A program made the translations under genes and the position numbers. 64,000 nt of DNA, from contig NC_089422.1 in assembly GCF_013426205.1 (NCBI RefSeq), positions 4,278,001-4,342,000 of the forward strand, in the 5' to 3' direction. Under the pieces are notes generated by a model. It made no database searches, was not told the DNA's origin, and worked only from the letters and a program-made list of their open reading frames with translations. Source of the stretch: Metarhizium brunneum (Eukaryota > Ascomycota > Sordariomycetes > Hypocreales > Clavicipitaceae). How positions within the stretch are numbered: position 1 is the first letter of the stretch; the number at the start of each line of letters is the position of its first letter. Shown here piece by piece: positions 35,553 through 46,487 of this stretch.

Positions 35553-36191
35553 CGTATATATGCGCACAATACATACAACTGTGGCATATAATCCATAGCC
35601 CGACGGTACACTGGAGGAAAATGTACCGGTTGTAATCACGTGCAAGTTCTCGCCTGGCAAGAGTCAATCATGGTTTCTTGAGCTGGGTGGTCGTGTGTTC
35701 CAGGTGAATTGGTGTTCCAGAGCTTGGCCATCTTCGTCCCCAACAAAAAAAAAAGACATCCAGCACCAGCTTTGACGCCTTGGCCCCGCCGCCCGGCATA
35801 GCGGGGACGATATATAGAGTGGAACCTGTAGCGCGATAGTTTTCCCATAGGAGCGTGTATGCGTGTTATATCTCCCGTGATGTATCTATCTGTAGGTGCG
35901 ATGAGGGGCCATGCGTCTGGGTTCATGTCTGGGTACGGAGCACTCCAAGCGCATATCTGGGTCGCATGCATTGTGGCCAACTTACATGCCCCTGGTCAAA
36001 GGCTAATGCTGCCGAGTGTAAAGAAACCTGATGCTGTTTGATAGCCATGGCCAAAGATTTACAAGATTACAGACCGCATAGCCGGCTGGATCGCCAAGTC
36101 TGAGCTCGCAGCATGTCTGTTCAAGACATGTGCGCTTGCTCGAGCAAGGCACAGAGCTATTCTGTGACATGAGCAGGGTATTCCGTATTCC

Positions 36192-36209
36192 GTACTCCGT
36201 ACGGAGTAC
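36192..36209. repeat. 18-bp perfect palindrome of the TACTCCGTA word
   Basis: GTACTCCGTACGGAGTAC equals its own reverse complement. It is formed by two overlapping copies of the dispersed word in inverted orientation, and is preceded by two degenerate copies (ATTCCGT). Confidence 0.95.
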
Positions 36210-37105
36210 CTCGCGTTGAATTCCTGACCTCAACGTCAGCCATCATGCCGTCAGGTTGAGCACTCTCGGCTGTACGGAGCATATGCGATACCTTTTCCCC
36301 GCCATGCCTGCTACTTTGGACAACTGAAGCAAAGATAGGGGCAGATAGAAGTCTGATACCAGCAATGGCGGGCATCTATGGTCTGCCAAGTCTGTTCCAA
36401 CAGTCTACCAACCAGATGGATCCGAAAGGCAGCACTTGAGCTTCGGGACATGTCGCTCATGTCGTTATCAAGCATCCTCTGCATGTGCTTGATCTCTCCC
36501 ACGCTTTGCTTCTACTAGTTGCCGAGGAAGACAGGACCGGAGGAGCTGGGGTGCCGTGGGGCTTTGCGCATCCCAACAACAGCCATTTTGGCGTTCAGTC
36601 ATGAGTGCTGCAAGATCGGAGTCTTGTAGAGACACACCCGCTGGGTTGCCTGCGTCCACTTCAACGGCTTCGCTGCTCCTTCCTCGCCCCAAAACCACAC
36701 GAGGCCGACGGGCAGGCTCGGGTGTGGGAGCGGATAGATGCACACCCCCTAGTCTTGCCGCTCCACCCATGCAGCACCAGGGTGGCCATGGCCGCGACGA
36801 CTTGCATCCCAACTTATTCGACTGCCCTTAAAAATGGAAAAAAAAAGTCCTCCTCTTCACTCGTCTCTCTTTTTTCCTTGACCTAGACTGCCCGTTCTCG
36901 ATTTCTCCCTCATCGAGAGACCTTATTCTTGTTGGCTTCTGTTTTGAGCTGAGGGGCGACTTTTCCTTCGTTTACGCATGCCGTCGACATCGAGCGAGCA
37001 ACGAGCACGCGAACATTGTCCCTCCCCCTAATCAACTGTAACGATATCCATCACCCTTTTCAACAGACAAGAGACGACCATTGCACACAACGGATACAGT
37101 TCAAC

Positions 37106-38545
37106 ATGTCCGCGGCGCAAGCACATTTGATGGCGGCAATGCCTGATGCCAGCCTCTTCAACTTCCCCCCTACTAATGAACCCACACCTCTCTCACCTGC
37201 GTCTGTGGCCGTCTCTATCATGCGACCCTTCAACATCCCCGACAACATCTACCAGGCAGCTCTTGACCCCAAGGTGCCATTGACCATTGCTGCGCTGTAC
37301 GCAGTGACCGCCAAGGCTCTGAACAAGTTCAATGCCTCCCGCAACAAGAAGCCTTGGGCTATGAGCAAAACCAAGCCCTTCTTCGCCTTTGTTGTCTTTC
37401 ACAATGTGCTGCTCGCTGTCTACTCGGCATGGACCTTTTGGGGCATGTTGAGTGGCATGCGACGCAGCATCGTGAGCCCATTCGGGCCTGGCGGTGTTGC
37501 TGCCACTGCTGACAGCCTCTGCCGCCTTCATGGTCCTCGTGGCTTGGGAAGCTCCTTGTATTTCAACGACACCTCGTCTCACTGGGACAGCGCGGACCCC
37601 AATACTCTCATCGGCAGCTTGGACGGTGGCCAGCCCAGCAGCACTCAGATGGGACGTATTTGGAACGAAGGACTCAACTACTATGGCTGGATTTTCTACC
37701 TGAGCAAGTTTTACGAAGTTTTGGACACCTTCATTATCCTCGCCAAGGGCAAATTCAGCTCTACCCTGCAGACCTACCATCACGCCGGTGCCATGCTTTG
37801 CATGTGGGCTGGTATGCGTTACATGTCTGCTCCCATCTGGGTATTTGTTCTGGTCAACTCGTTCATCCATGCTCTGATGTACACGTACTACACCCTATCA
37901 GCTTTCTCAATCAGGGTTCCCATGGTTGTCAAGCGAACTCTAACCACTATGCAAATCACCCAGTTCGTCGTTGGTGCGTCGTATGCCATCCTGCATTCTT
38001 TCGTCACTTACGTCGCTCCCATTACCGTCACCAAGATCGCTACCGAGGCTATTGACCTGCCAGCCGCACCCGCTGATGCCGCCATGCCCACTGCCACCGG
38101 GGGCTTCGACTCCCTCAAGAAGTTCATATTTGGCTCTGCTGCATTGGACTCTGTTGCCTCCGGTGTCGCCAAGGAATCTGCTCTCATAACCGAGACTTCT
38201 TATGTGGCGCAGCCCTGTATTTCTACCGCCAACGAGACCTTTGCCATCTGGCTGAATGTTTTGTACCTCGCCCCTTTGACCTACCTCTTTGTGAGCTTCT
38301 TCATTGCTAGCTACGTCAAGCGCAGCACTGCAAACAACAAGATTCCTGGCAAGACCAACCGCCGCCTCAGCAACGTGACCCTGGCCGAGAAGGCCGGCTG
38401 GGATGCTGCCCGTGGCCTCGAGAGGGAAGTTTACGGAGGTGAAAACATGGTTAACGGCCATGCCAATGGTCACATTGAGGCTATCGAGGAGGCGGACGAG
38501 CCAGCATCGACCAAGACCAACGGCCGTGCTAGAAGAAAGGCGTAA
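37106..38545 (+). CDS. ELO/GNS1-SUR4 family fatty acid elongase
   Basis: ER 3-ketoacyl-CoA synthase that elongates long-chain fatty acids with malonyl-CoA. Intronless, 479 residues from the ATG at 37106 (context AACATGTCC), chosen over an in-frame upstream ATG because family proteins begin near here. Signature elements are YLSKFYEVLDTFIIL, the histidine box in LQTYHHAGAMLCMW and the MYTYY segment. At least six hydrophobic stretches are visible. It is longer than the 310-350 residues of yeast Elo1-3. The extra length is a hydrophilic insert (about residues 145-180, with SSSTQMGRIWN) and a long loop near residues 320-375 between late membrane segments. The C-terminus is basic (RARRKA), suggesting ER retention. 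Chain-length specificity cannot be told. Confidence 0.93.
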   Translation: MSAAQAHLMAAMPDASLFNFPPTNEPTPLSPASVAVSIMRPFNIPDNIYQAALDPKVPLTIAALYAVTAKALNKFNASRNKKPWAMSKTKPFFAFVVFHNVLLAVYSAWTFWGMLSGMRRSIVSPFGPGGVAATADSLCRLHGPRGLGSSLYFNDTSSHWDSADPNTLIGSLDGGQPSSTQMGRIWNEGLNYYGWIFYLSKFYEVLDTFIILAKGKFSSTLQTYHHAGAMLCMWAGMRYMSAPIWVFVLVNSFIHALMYTYYTLSAFSIRVPMVVKRTLTTMQITQFVVGASYAILHSFVTYVAPITVTKIATEAIDLPAAPADAAMPTATGGFDSLKKFIFGSAALDSVASGVAKESALITETSYVAQPCISTANETFAIWLNVLYLAPLTYLFVSFFIASYVKRSTANNKIPGKTNRRLSNVTLAEKAGWDAARGLEREVYGGENMVNGHANGHIEAIEEADEPASTKTNGRARRKA

Positions 38546-39778
38546 ACGGCGTTGACGGAGAGGCCATCGTTGTCTCTAAAATAAAAGACTGAAGGATCGA
38601 GGCGATACCACGGCCCTGCAAGTCAAACCAGTTAATTTTATCCTTTGCCGTTCCGCCACTTTGCACCAGACCGCATCCACACCCATTCCTACAAGTGGCG
38701 GGAATAAAGGTCTATTGTTTCAATTTCGTATACCCTAGACATTCTCTTAAGGAATTGCCAGCGCATGTTTGCAGGAAAGGGAACAAGAAGAAGATTCCAG
38801 TTGAGCTATATCTATGTACATATAGGGAGGGGGGTGAGGGATTCAAATCATTTCGAGCAATTACGTAATGATGATGGATGGATGGATGGAGGATAGCATT
38901 TTGTCATTTTAGCAGGGTACTGGGCTGTTAGCAAAAATGGATTTCGTTGACCGTTATGACGGTGTTTCTTTGATTTTATGTTGCGTGGGGTTTTTTTATG
39001 TGCTTTTGACATGCCCATCATGTTAGACTAGAAGACTGAGTTATGGATGTGTTGATGGATAAGATGAATACGAAATATTCAAGACTACGTACGGGCCGGA
39101 TCATTGACTGCATGACTTTGGCCCCGGGGATTGATGTACGTTTTGCTGCCGAAACGTGCAGCCATCTAGTTATCATCCGGGCTAACATGTTGCTCGTGGG
39201 ACCACGTTGGGATGGCAGTCAGACGGTGACTTGAATCTCGCTCGACATTGTGCAGGTCAAATGGCCTAGTTCCTAAGAATGAGAATGCAAACGTCACTCG
39301 GTTCGATTTATTGTGAAGAAATCATCATGTGAAATGATGAACGATTTGATAAATAGTAAAAAACTATGCCATTCCCAGATTCAGGATGTACTCAGCATCC
39401 AGGGTATTCCCACCACCGACAGAAAAAAAAAGACCAAACAGATGATGCACCGGCGCATGGTCCGTACATGACCAAAACACTTGAGCAACCAGAAAATATC
39501 TATGAGAGCATTGAAACACTTGGGTTCAAAGTATACCAAGCGATGCGAATCCATTCCCAACTCCGCGCTGTAATCAAATGCCGTAAATCAAAAACTCGGC
39601 GTCCTGGAGATACCCTGTACTCCAATGATCAGGGAAGACCGAGATTGTCCTGGTGACAATTTCCATGTTGGAAATATTGCGAGGTGAAAGTAGACAGAGG
39701 ACGCCCACTGCAAGTGAGTGACCGTAGTCGCTCCAGTTCCATTCTGAAGAATATCTTTTTCCCCTTCTCTATTTTAAT
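38546..39778. other. intergenic, convergent 3' ends
   Basis: 3' flanks of the elongase (plus) and the FYVE gene (minus). A GATG run occurs at 38872-38890. No gene seen. Confidence 0.6.
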
Positions 39779-40709
39779 TCAAAAAGTACTCCAGTTCCAG
39801 TCGCGAGGAACGCTGGCTGCCACTTCGGCCTTGTGGGGGGGCGTTACACCCGGTGCTGTCGGGGCGTTGATGGGCGTCGGAGGCATGGCATCTGAGGCTG
39901 TGGAGCTGGAAGACTGGCTGTTGTTTCTGGTGTGGACGAGAGCCTTGACCTCTTGGAAGCAGTGATTGCAGGTTCGCGAGGGACCGGCGCGAGGGTTGAA
40001 GCTGCCGTTTTGGTCCAGGGGCAGGACAGCGCTGGAGTGCCAGTCGCAGAAGATGTTGCCGCATTTGCGGCAGTGGTGGCGGCGGACAAAGTAGTTGAAG
40101 GTGCGCTTGCAGGTCGGGTCGTCGCAGACGGTGGATTCAGTATCGGGCTGCGTGGTAAATGTTGGTAAGAAACTATTGAGCGTGGAGCGAGGATTCACGT
40201 CGACTCACCTTCCAATGCATGCGCGAGGGCAGTCCCGTCACCTCGGGGAACGCATCGAGTTTCCACTCTCCATCCAGCGTCTTGCTGGGCTCATCAGTCG
40301 AGCGCCGCGACAATCGCTGGCCAAGGAGAGACAAGCCCGGAATACTCATGATGGCGGTATTGGAGCGACGCAGCGTCGAGTCCGAGTCGGTTGAGGAGGT
40401 AGAGCCGGCCGTCTTGCATCTCGTCACCTTGCGGGACGTAAACTCGTGGCAGGGTCGTAGGACGGCGGGCATGTACATGGGTTGACCACCTTGACGGAAG
40501 TGCTGGCTCCCGCCCTTGGGAGAAGGCGGCGTAGAGTAGGGCTGGTGCTGAGGCATGGCGGAGGTGTCGAGGGGAGAGATTTGAGGTCCCTGGGGAACTT
40601 GATAAGAGTGGGAGCGCGCGTGCTGAGGCCGGTGGTGCTGGTTGGGGAGGAAGTGCCGCGACTGCGGCTGATCTCCAGGCAGCGTGGGCATGATGAGTTG
40701 CGCTGCCAT
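39779..40709 (-). CDS. FYVE zinc finger protein
   Basis: Likely binds phosphatidylinositol-3-phosphate on endosomal or vacuolar membranes. Two exons, 40709-40209 and 40147-39779, joined by a 61-bp phase-0 intron (GTGAGT, CGCAG), give 289 residues. The first exon is low-complexity, rich in Gln, Pro, His and Ser. The FYVE domain is completed across the junction: HWKPDTES, then a CxxxxC pair, RRHHCRKCGNIFC and a later CNHC pair. The R(R/K)HHCR patch that contacts PI3P is intact. One position is unusual: after the FC of the second knuckle the sequence reads DWHSS where FYVE usually has xCS, so a histidine may replace a zinc-binding cysteine. The C-terminal tail is Ser/Thr/Pro-rich. The start at 40709 is preferred, since the frame upstream has no ATG. 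Confidence 0.88.
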
Positions 40710-41532
40710 GATGGCGGGGGCAGCCGATACTGGAACAGCGACGAGATCCAAGGGTGGTTGGCCGTTTTAAGAGCTGGATTATGCTGCCGCGGGGACACGA
40801 GAGGGAGGGGGACAAGGGGGGCACGAGACGAGGTAGCAGTGCTCGTGGCGACAATATATGTGCGTCAAGACCAGAAGCGCAACGTTGTGTCGGGTCCGTC
40901 GTCCGGAGCGGCTCGTCGGGGGGGGGACTGGCTATCTTTAGTGGCCAGTTCTTGTTGCAGAAAGCGCGTGGCGGCAACAGAGTCAAGTTGAGTGTTTGTG
41001 CTGCTTGTTGGTGACAAGAGGAGCTCACACGTCACGAAGTTGAGGGCATTCGCAAAGGGGAAAGCAGGCACTCGGTTGCGGGAGGGCGGCTTGCCTTTTG
41101 AGAAGCAGAAATGCCGGATGCGCCGAACCGAGAAAGGCGGGCGAAGGGGCGTAGTGGTGTGAAGGGGCGACATCTGGGAGGAGCGACGGGAAACCAAGTT
41201 GCCTAGCTGACTATCGCAGCGCGGCAATTGGCGGACATGGAGCGGTGCAACTCAAGACAGCTAGGGTTGGCGCCATGTATTACTTTGACGTATGTATTGT
41301 CCATACGTGCGGAGTATGCAGTAACCCAACTACATTTGCCATTAAAATTATCTACCACACTATTGCAAGTTGCAACACAGTCAGACAGCAAAGGGCCATG
41401 CTGGGCGCTGTGCAATGTACTCCGTACGAGTCAAGTCTCTGGGGAACCAGAACACCCAGCGGCCTGTGGGTTTCGCAGTCTTGTCAGCAGCGTCAATTCG
41501 AGACTTATCGCTGGAGAGGGAAGGTGCACATG

Positions 41533-41560
41533 TGGGCAGGTGGGCAGGTGGGCAGGTGGG
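41533..41560. repeat. 8-bp tandem repeat
   Basis: Three and a half copies of TGGGCAGG. Confidence 0.85.
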
Positions 41561-42554
41561 TACTGGGCAGGACCCCTGGCGTAGGGGAGGGTCCGCGATG
41601 TGGGTTCAATGTTGGCTGGCCTCTTGTTCATGTTGGACAGAGTTGGACGGTCTGGGGTCTCAGGACGCAGAGAGACGATGATGGATTGCCATGCTTTGCT
41701 GGTCTGCAAGCAAGGGCGGGGGAAACGAAACACTGAACTGCAACGCAGCCAAAATATGGGAATACTAGTAGTACTAGTACTAGTCGTGGGAGAACTGCCC
41801 CGAGTCAAACATTGAAAGGCGGCGGCGGTGCGGCCTTTGTGAGATCGGTCGTCGCAAGCCACCTGGCATTGGCATCGCGAGTACGGACGACTCCGTACCC
41901 GCGGCTCTTGACAGCCCGCGGCTCACCCACTCAATCTGGTTTGATGGTGTTGAGGCAGCTCTGCGGTGGGTGGTTGGATGGCAAGATGGGTGGCTTGGTG
42001 GTGGGCAAAAGGGGGGAGATGGATGCATGCATGCATGGATTGCTTTTTTCCCTCTTGTCAGAAAGACAATCACCGCCATCATGTGCGCATCGTTCTGTGT
42101 TGGTCCTGACAACACTCGGTTCACATGGCGGCCCTGTCAACCGTGACGATGCGGCAGAATGCTGCCCTATGCATTCGTCCATGTCCCACACAGACAGCAT
42201 CCGCGAGGCGGTGTGCCTATACATTTATTTATGTACTTGCCGACTGTGCATCATGACTGAGACTCGGCACAGGATGAAAGGGGCTGCTGTTCTCAAGCCA
42301 ACCTTGATGAAATAACTTTGTAGAGAGCAGCTTGCCTGCCGTCCATCCTCTCTCTTCTCTTCACCAATGAATCACCGCAGGCTACGGTGTAGTATTAGTA
42401 CAATGCAATAAGCTGAAAAAAAAGAAGAAAAAGAAAAAAGGTGAATTGGCTTCCGGATGAGTGGAGACGTTCGTTGGTGACGAGGTCAGGGTTCGCTGAC
42501 CACCTCCAGCCCAAGCAAGTCACAACGAGGAGCCCCCGTCTCTGAAATTGTTGT

Positions 42555-42585
42555 GCATGGCATGGCATGGCATAGCATGGCATGG
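42555..42585. repeat. 5-bp tandem repeat (GCATG)
   Basis: About six copies of GGCAT, one carrying a substitution (ATAGC). Confidence 0.85.
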
Positions 42586-42620
42586 CTCTGCGCCTGCATC
42601 TCTGCTGCCGTGGTCGTTTT

Positions 42621-42640
42621 GTATGTATGTATGTACATAC
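42621..42640. repeat. GTAT microsatellite
   Basis: A run of GTAT units that ends in GTACATAC, just before a TACGGAGTA word at 42656. Confidence 0.8.
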
Positions 42641-43675
42641 GCATGTACGGAGTACTCCATGTATGTTGCTTCAGGGCTGAGCGGGAAATTATCGAGATCC
42701 CATCTCTTGATCGCTCTGCATCCTGCATCGTGCCCTGCAAAAGTCATCCTCTCTTTATCCTTCCTTTCGTACATGCACCGTCGCAATCTGGACCTCGATA
42801 CACACCCAAACATAGTATTTTACCAAGTCGACGTACTGTATGTACTTTTTTTTAAGGTAGTCGGTCATTTGGATCTGCGAACTGGGACTGATTCATGTCG
42901 TCTCTGCCCCCCACACGCGCAGCTCCTCTTTCTCCCGCCCCGTCATCGCCTACCCCGATCAGGATTGGCCCAGTGTCGCCCGTCTTATCGTCTGTGCGTG
43001 ATTGGCTGGGTGGTCCCCGGCTAGCGCTGCCATGGAGCGACATGGTCCAAATGTTACTTGCAGCAGGGAACCCCTGCCATCGGTTAGGTGAACGACAGTT
43101 TGCCAGTCTTGACGGGTGGCGGCCAACTTGCCTACATCCAGCATTTAATCAATTCATTTGACGGTCCCTTCTGAGACACGACCAATTTTTGGGCGTGGCG
43201 AGGGCCCAAGTGGGCTCTCTGTGCGTGGCCCGCCGAGATCCTCATTTGTTCCTCTGGCACGGCGGATTGCTCCCAAGCCATCAAGCCGTCCGTCTGGCAT
43301 CGCCGTCATCGACCTCAGGACTGACCGCCCCGACAGCCCGTGGCCACGGAAGCCGATACCAGACTGGACCGTTCAACCCGACGACATCCCCTGATCCCCT
43401 GATGCCCTTGCACGGCTGTTTGAGGCTCAACAGGTCCCCCTGACTCGGGGGTTCCGTTTGCTGCTGGTGCTACGCAAACTGCCGCCATAGTGGACAATGT
43501 CTTGATCGCCATGATGACAGTCTCGGCTTTGAAACGGGGGTGGATGGCGCGCATCAAGACAGGCGTTACCAAAAAAAACTCACGTCCTCTAACATTAAAC
43601 CCAGTATAATACTCTTTTTTTTTTCCTTTTTGCGGGCGTCAAACCAACACCACTGCGGACTTCGATGACGATAAC

Positions 43676-44092
43676 ATGTCGGTGTCAATGTTTCTCGGGT
43701 GGTCTGCCTTGACCGCCACCTGTTTGTTCATCTTGAACCCAGAACCCGGACGTGGGTTTCAAACCCTCAAGACAGCAAGGCTTGCTGATAAGGCTCGAAA
43801 TATTCCACGGAATAAACAAATACATCATCGTCGTGGAGGCGGTAACGCACCATTGCCCTGCCCTGCAACTGCGCATCACTGCAACCCTCACATGACGCTT
43901 CGTAAAACACTCGTGCCATACCTACCTAGGTACTTTATGGGCCGCTTCTGTACAATGTATTATGCACATATGTACATCATATTTTTCAATACACATGGAC
44001 ACATGGATACATACATGGTATGCATGCCACAGTTTATCTGGGGACCGAATCACTGGTTATCGATGCACCATGACTTGGGTTGTGGCCCATGA
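43676..44092 (+). CDS. weak orphan small-protein candidate
   Basis: 138-codon frame with a hydrophobic N-terminus (MFLGWSALTATCLFIL) after a possible TATAAT at 43605 and a T-rich stretch. No domain, and the second half is compositionally erratic with long Met/His/Tyr-rich parts, as in non-coding AT-rich DNA. Included because of the promoter-like layout. Probably not a gene. Confidence 0.12.
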   Translation: MSVSMFLGWSALTATCLFILNPEPGRGFQTLKTARLADKARNIPRNKQIHHRRGGGNAPLPCPATAHHCNPHMTLRKTLVPYLPRYFMGRFCTMYYAHMYIIFFNTHGHMDTYMVCMPQFIWGPNHWLSMHHDLGCGP

Positions 44093-44290
44093 TATTAATA
44101 GCAAGCTAGCTTCTGCATCCCTATTATGGCGAGCAAGGTTTGAGCTAACCATCTGTGGGCGGGCTCACAGGGTGAGATTGCCGACATGGCTTCAGTTCTA
44201 GTTCTTCGTCCTGTCATTTTATACGTATGTATGCATGTACCTCACATTGTACATGTAATGCAATTTCCCCGCTTCTCAATCGATTCCATC

Positions 44291-46487
44291 TTAATCCATT
44301 TCCCATCTTCCACTCTTACCGCCATCCTTCAACACGACCCGCACGCCGTCAATCACCATGCCCTTGTCTACCGCCTTGCACATATCGTACACTGTGAGAG
44401 CCGCCGTGGAAGCCGCCGTCATTGCCTCCATCTCGACCCCGGTTTTCCCATCGCATGCCACTGTTGCTCGAATCTCGACTGTGTCCCCCTCTTCCCCGGG
44501 TCCCAGATCAATTGTGACGTGGGATATTGGGATCGGATGGCATAGCGGTATCAAGTCTGCCGTTCGCTTGGCTGCCATGATGCCGGCAATACGTGCCACG
44601 CCGAGCACATCGCCCTTTTTCATCTGGTTTTCTCCAATAAGTGATACCGCCGTCTTGTTAGAGAAACGGACTGTACATGCTGCCGTGGCTATTCGAGACG
44701 TCACCGGCTTTTCTGATATTGAGACCATGTGAGCTGAGCCAGTGTCCGAAACGTGCGTCAGCTGGACTCTCCTCTTCTCTTTACCCTCGCCAACATCTTC
44801 CTTGCAGCGCCGTAAACTTGAAGATAGCATCCTAAAACCAGCCGAGCTAGGGTTGTGTATGCTGCATGGCGCCCGACCAAGGATCCCAGTGCCGCTGATT
44901 AGACGGCGAATTTTGTGTGGCATCTGGTCTCGGAGTGATGCTGGAATAGGATCTACAGATGTACCACTCAGCAATGTGCCCCCAAACGCCACGCCGTGTA
45001 TGCATGTGGAAACTGAACAAGTAAACTGCCGAGTCGTATCTGATTGCACATGTCCATATCGATGTGCTCGTATTGACAGAGGACGGTAGATGAAACAAAA
45101 CATGAAGCGATTCAACGCCCACCGGCCAGCCAAGACAGCTTGGAAGTATACGTGATTGTGACGCATGCACGGGGAAGGAATCCATTCACCCACCTATCAA
45201 TATCATCGGTCGATTCTTCATGTGCTCAAGGGTCCCAAGACCAGCATGCTTGGCCTTCTTCCCTTTGACTGCTATGCCAATGACATCCAGTAACTCAGCT
45301 TCGTTGGGCGCCACACCTAGAGGCTGGTCTGGGGGCACTCGACCTTGCTTCCGGTCCATTTCGATTTGCTTCATTGCTTCATATGCCTCTTCATCAATGG
45401 GCTCTCCACGGTTTGACTTGCGCAATATGTCTCGCAATGATACTTCGGCATTGCCAAAGAGACACACTTTCAAGTTGCCATCGCCCGTGATACGCAACCG
45501 GTTGCAGGTGCCACAGAAGTTGTGTGTCATGCTTGTGATGAACCCAATTCTCCCAACAAACCCCGGGATATGCCAAGTCTTGCTGGTGTCGTTTTTATCA
45601 TCCTTGACCTTTGCTAGACCAGGAAACTGTCCTCTTATGAGATCCAGCATCTCGTCATAGCTAAACATCTTGCCCTTGTTCCATTTATTCCCGTCGAATG
45701 GCATATACTCAATGAACCGTACCTCGAGATCCTTTTCCCGAGTCAGCTCAACGAATGGGAGCACCTCGCGATCATTAACCCCGCGCATTACCACACAGTT
45801 GATTTTCAGCTTAATTCCGGCGCCCACCTTGTTCATCTCCAGGATTCTCTCGATGCTCTTTTGTACTGCGTCGAAGCCTTTCCTTCGGGTCATGATCTGG
45901 AACTGCCATGGGTCGAGAGTATCAAGGCTCAAGTTGACACCAGTAAGGCCCGCCTCCACCATGCTGTCTAGCTTTCTATGCAGCGATATGCCATTGGTTG
46001 TTATGCATAGCTGCTTCAAGCCACGAGGCCGTAGTGCGCCGATTTGACGCATCAGAGACAGTATATCACGTCGAACCGTAGGCTCGCCACCAGTGAGACG
46101 AATCTTGTTCACCCCCTGAGAGACAAATATGGATGAAAGCATAACAATCTCGGGCGTCGTAAGAAGCTCCCGGTTAGGAGAGAGGGGAACGCCTTCCTCG
46201 GGCATGCAATACACACACCGTAGATTGCACCGCTCTGTAACCGATATTCTCAAATAATCATGTTGGCGGTGAAAGGTGTCCGTCAAAAAGTCCGAGAACG
46301 GCTTCGCATTACGTATCCGGTCTCGACGCGAGAGGGATACGGCCGCGTCTAGGGAGCCCGATACCTGGGAAATATCCTCATGCGCCGAGGCAGAGCTTAC
46401 AATCTGTCGCCTGAGCGAGCAAGGATACCGCCATACCATCGATACTCTGCCAGAACGACCAACACGTGGGAGCGCAGTGAAGAGCAT
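44291..46487 (-). CDS. MoaA-MoaC bifunctional molybdenum cofactor protein (MOCS1/cnxABC type)
   Basis: Catalyses conversion of GTP to cyclic pyranopterin monophosphate, the first step of molybdenum cofactor synthesis. The MoaA part (46487-45186, first [16 protein letters not shown]) is a radical SAM protein: CNLRCVYC binds the N-terminal 4Fe-4S cluster, and CGTCNRLR with a later cysteine (KVCLFGN) binds the second. It ends in MILIGG and a stop, the double-glycine C-terminus needed by MoaA. The MoaC part lies in another frame downstream and shows [32 protein letters not shown] and [21 protein letters not shown] splice from 45194 to 44952 (GTGGGT donor, TGTAG acceptor) would bypass the stop and give a fusion of 651 residues; another pairing is also in frame. 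The start is uncertain: the frame runs on upstream. Confidence 0.9.
44953..45193 (-). other. putative alternative intron joining MoaA to MoaC
   Basis: GTGGGT at 45193 through TGTAG ending at 44953, 241 bp, phase 1 on both sides. If retained, translation stops after the -GG terminus. If removed, the GG and the stop are lost and MoaC is fused. An alternative pair (GTGAAT donor at 45189, TTTTAG acceptor ending 44832) also keeps frame and would retain the glycines. Confidence 0.55.

Larger units (their letters stand above)
34522..37105. other. intergenic region
   Basis: Contains a 23-bp tandem repeat at 35488, an 18-bp perfect palindrome at 36192 and a CT-rich leader near 36840-37000 for the elongase gene. 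No supported gene. Frames of up to 116 codons have no domain. Confidence 0.55.
40710..44290. other. 3.6 kb intergenic region
   Basis: No supported gene. Holds several simple repeats (41533, 41763, 42555, 42621), TACTCCGTA words at 41418 and 42656, and a weak orphan-frame candidate at 43676. Frames on both strands overlap without domain content. Confidence 0.5.

Noticed and set aside
40294..41028. 244-codon minus-strand frame over the FYVE gene
   Set aside because: Arg/Pro/Ser-rich shadow in a different frame from the FYVE exons.
41812..42315. 167-codon plus-strand frame
   Set aside because: Low-complexity Gly/Met/Cys-rich composition, no homology signal, tandem repeats nearby.
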